Part shown: positions 14,005 to 14,763 of the stretch, piece by piece | Position numbering within the stretch: position 1 is the first letter of the stretch | How the letters are laid out: each line of letters starts with the position of its first letter | Notes under the pieces: generated by a model | What the model was told of the DNA's origin: nothing | Seen by the model: the letters and a program-made list of their open reading frames with translations, nothing else | The model's database searches: none | Source of the DNA: Planctomycetaceae bacterium | Lineage (GTDB): Bacteria; Planctomycetota; Planctomycetia; Pirellulales; Thermoguttaceae | DNA length: 14,763 bases | Assembly: GCA_031276415.1 (NCBI GenBank) | Contig: JAISNF010000536.1 | Location: forward strand, 1-14,763 | Reading direction: 5' to 3' | Program-made: the position numbers and the translations under genes

Positions 14005-14010
14005 CCACCT
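14005..14010 (-). promoter_or_regulatory. Ribosome-binding site of the nucleotidyltransferase gene
   Basis: AGGTGG on the minus strand. AGG lies seven bases before the ATG at 14000 and four before the ATG at 14003, so the former start is favoured. Confidence 0.6.
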
Positions 14011-14014
14011 CGTT

Positions 14015-14034
14015 TCCGTAACAATCCGTAACAA
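14015..14034. promoter_or_regulatory. Tandem 10-base direct repeat, candidate operator
   Basis: TCCGTAACAA occurs twice without a gap (14015-14024 and 14025-14034). It overlaps the predicted -10 box and start point of the nucleotidyltransferase promoter. A repressor bound here would block transcription, which is common for self-regulated toxin-antitoxin genes. No DNA-binding protein is known to bind it. Confidence 0.4.
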
Positions 14035-14056
14035 AACACAAACCGCTTATTGTCAA
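14028..14056 (-). promoter_or_regulatory. Candidate promoter of the three-gene minus-strand operon
   Basis: A perfect TTGACA at 14056-14051, then 17 bases, then TGTTAC at 14033-14028 (three of six -10 positions). A start near 14021 would give a leader of about 20 bases to the ATG at 14000. The strong -35 and the spacing support it; the -10 is weak. Confidence 0.4.
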
Positions 14057-14067
14057 TGCAACCCTTA

Positions 14068-14083
14068 CGGAAAAAGATCGCTT
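14068..14083. repeat. Short shared segment with the kinase upstream region
   Basis: CGGAAAAAGATCGCTT resembles CGGTAAAAGATCGCTT at 5137-5152; twelve bases (AAAAGATCGCTT) are identical and both run on into a TTAA-rich stretch. It could be a common regulatory or repeat fragment. Confidence 0.4.
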
Positions 14084-14193
14084 ATCACTTAAATTTTTTA
14101 TCTTTTGTTTATTAAGAAAATAGTTACTAAAATAGATTATTATAACATTCCCGATTATGCGGTTAAATATCATTTCACAACCGATTTATTGTT

Positions 14194-14763
14194 TCATTCA
14201 TAAACTTCGTCTTTGTCCAAAAAACCGTACACTTCGATTTGCGGTAAAATTTTTTCTGCAAGTATTTTGTTTGCGGCATTTAATGTTTCTAATTCGTTTG
14301 TTGCGAGATGATGTTCTTTTAATAATTGACGAATTTGATACCAACCGGCATCCCAAGTTTTGACCGACATTTTTTTAACAATAATTTTATTCAGATTTGA
14401 AAAATATAATTGATAAACTTTTTTCCCCAATTCCAAAACTGTTTTTGCTTCTTGCGAAAATTTTTGATGCGAAATCCAATTGGCGATAAAACGGTCAACA
14501 TCTTTTATTATTTGTTGCCGAAAATCAGAATTGTTAATTGTCCACGTTTTGACTTCTGCAATTCTGAACGGAAAAAAATGATTTATGATTTGATAATTTT
14601 TGCCCAAATAAGAGACATCCTTGAGTGCCGTAGTTTGATTCGAGTTGGAAAATAATCCCCAAACAACACAATCATTCGTAAATTCTTTGTTCGGTTCAGT
14701 GTGTGGAATGAGAAACTGATTGCGGTCATTGAGCCATGTCGGTTTAGGAATTTTTCGGACGGC
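14194..14763 (-). CDS. C-terminal part of a large protein, possibly a DNA methyltransferase (partial)
   Basis: The frame is open from the right edge to a TGA at 14196-14194, giving 189 residues; the N-terminus lies outside the window. The sequence has DRNQFLIPHTEPNKEFTNDC, a short NQTTALKDVSY segment, HFFPFRIAEVKTW, then helices with SQEAKTVLELGKKVYQLYF, the phrase WDAGWYQIRQLLKEH, and an ending LPQIEVYGFLDKDEVYE. These phrases, notably ND-C...LF...N, FPF...EV and the closing YGFL, recall the C-terminal recognition region of some adenine-specific DNA methyltransferases and type II restriction-modification proteins. This is memory of family style, not a match, and no catalytic motif is in view. 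A 193-base gap and a separate promoter divide it from the nucleotidyltransferase gene, so it need not be in the same operon. Confidence 0.75.
   Translation of the reverse strand, partial: AVRKIPKPTWLNDRNQFLIPHTEPNKEFTNDCVVWGLFSNSNQTTALKDVSYLGKNYQIINHFFPFRIAEVKTWTINNSDFRQQIIKDVDRFIANWISHQKFSQEAKTVLELGKKVYQLYFSNLNKIIVKKMSVKTWDAGWYQIRQLLKEHHLATNELETLNAANKILAEKILPQIEVYGFLDKDEVYE

Overview
The window reads as an AT-rich piece of a planctomycete chromosome. The main evidence is a DUF1559 protein, a family of pilin-like secreted proteins expanded in planctomycetes. It carries the GFTLVELLVVIAIIG leader and the H-P-N-G...D-x-S-V-R-F C-terminal motif. It is paired with a small carboxypeptidase-regulatory-like lipoprotein, and elsewhere there is a VWA plus glutamine-amidotransferase-like membrane protein of a planctomycete type. 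The low GC content and abundant short intergenic repeats would suit a host-associated or gut lineage, but that is inference. Stop codons are standard; TGA ends the right-edge gene.

Left part (1-3400). At the left edge there may be a minus-strand structured RNA ending in a U-run terminator. A plus-strand secreted protein of unknown function (461-1282) converges on a minus-strand unit. That unit holds the DUF1559 pseudopilin (start near 3252, end 1992) and the lipoprotein (1869-1408), separated by a strong hairpin. The most interesting feature of the window is here: a run of 15 G residues (coding strand) inside the N-terminal part of the DUF1559 gene. At 15 G the start codon reads into a stop after 45 residues, and at 16 G it stops at once. 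Only 14 or 17 G connects the start and ribosome-binding site to the pilin-like protein. This is the layout of a phase-variable contingency gene, unless the tract length is an assembly error.

Middle (3400-9400). folD (bifunctional C1-tetrahydrofolate enzyme) is followed by a 530-base intergenic region built largely from repeats: a 30-base inverted repeat whose left arm supplies the end of folD, a nested palindrome, and a degenerate 15-16 base tandem array. Next is a 1295-residue hybrid sensor kinase with an extracytoplasmic Cache-type sensor, HAMP, and two complete kinase cores each followed by a receiver. It converges with the next gene across another repeat cluster.

Right part (9400-14763, minus strand). 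A probable three-gene operon reads right to left: an AbiEii-like nucleotidyltransferase with an extra N-terminal helical domain, a polytopic membrane protein with two CxxC motifs, and the large VWA/GATase-like membrane protein. A 10-base direct repeat over the predicted promoter of the nucleotidyltransferase could be an operator. At the right edge is the C-terminal 189 residues of a protein that may belong to a DNA methyltransferase or restriction-modification family (tentative).

No tRNA, rRNA, CRISPR array or transposase gene was found.
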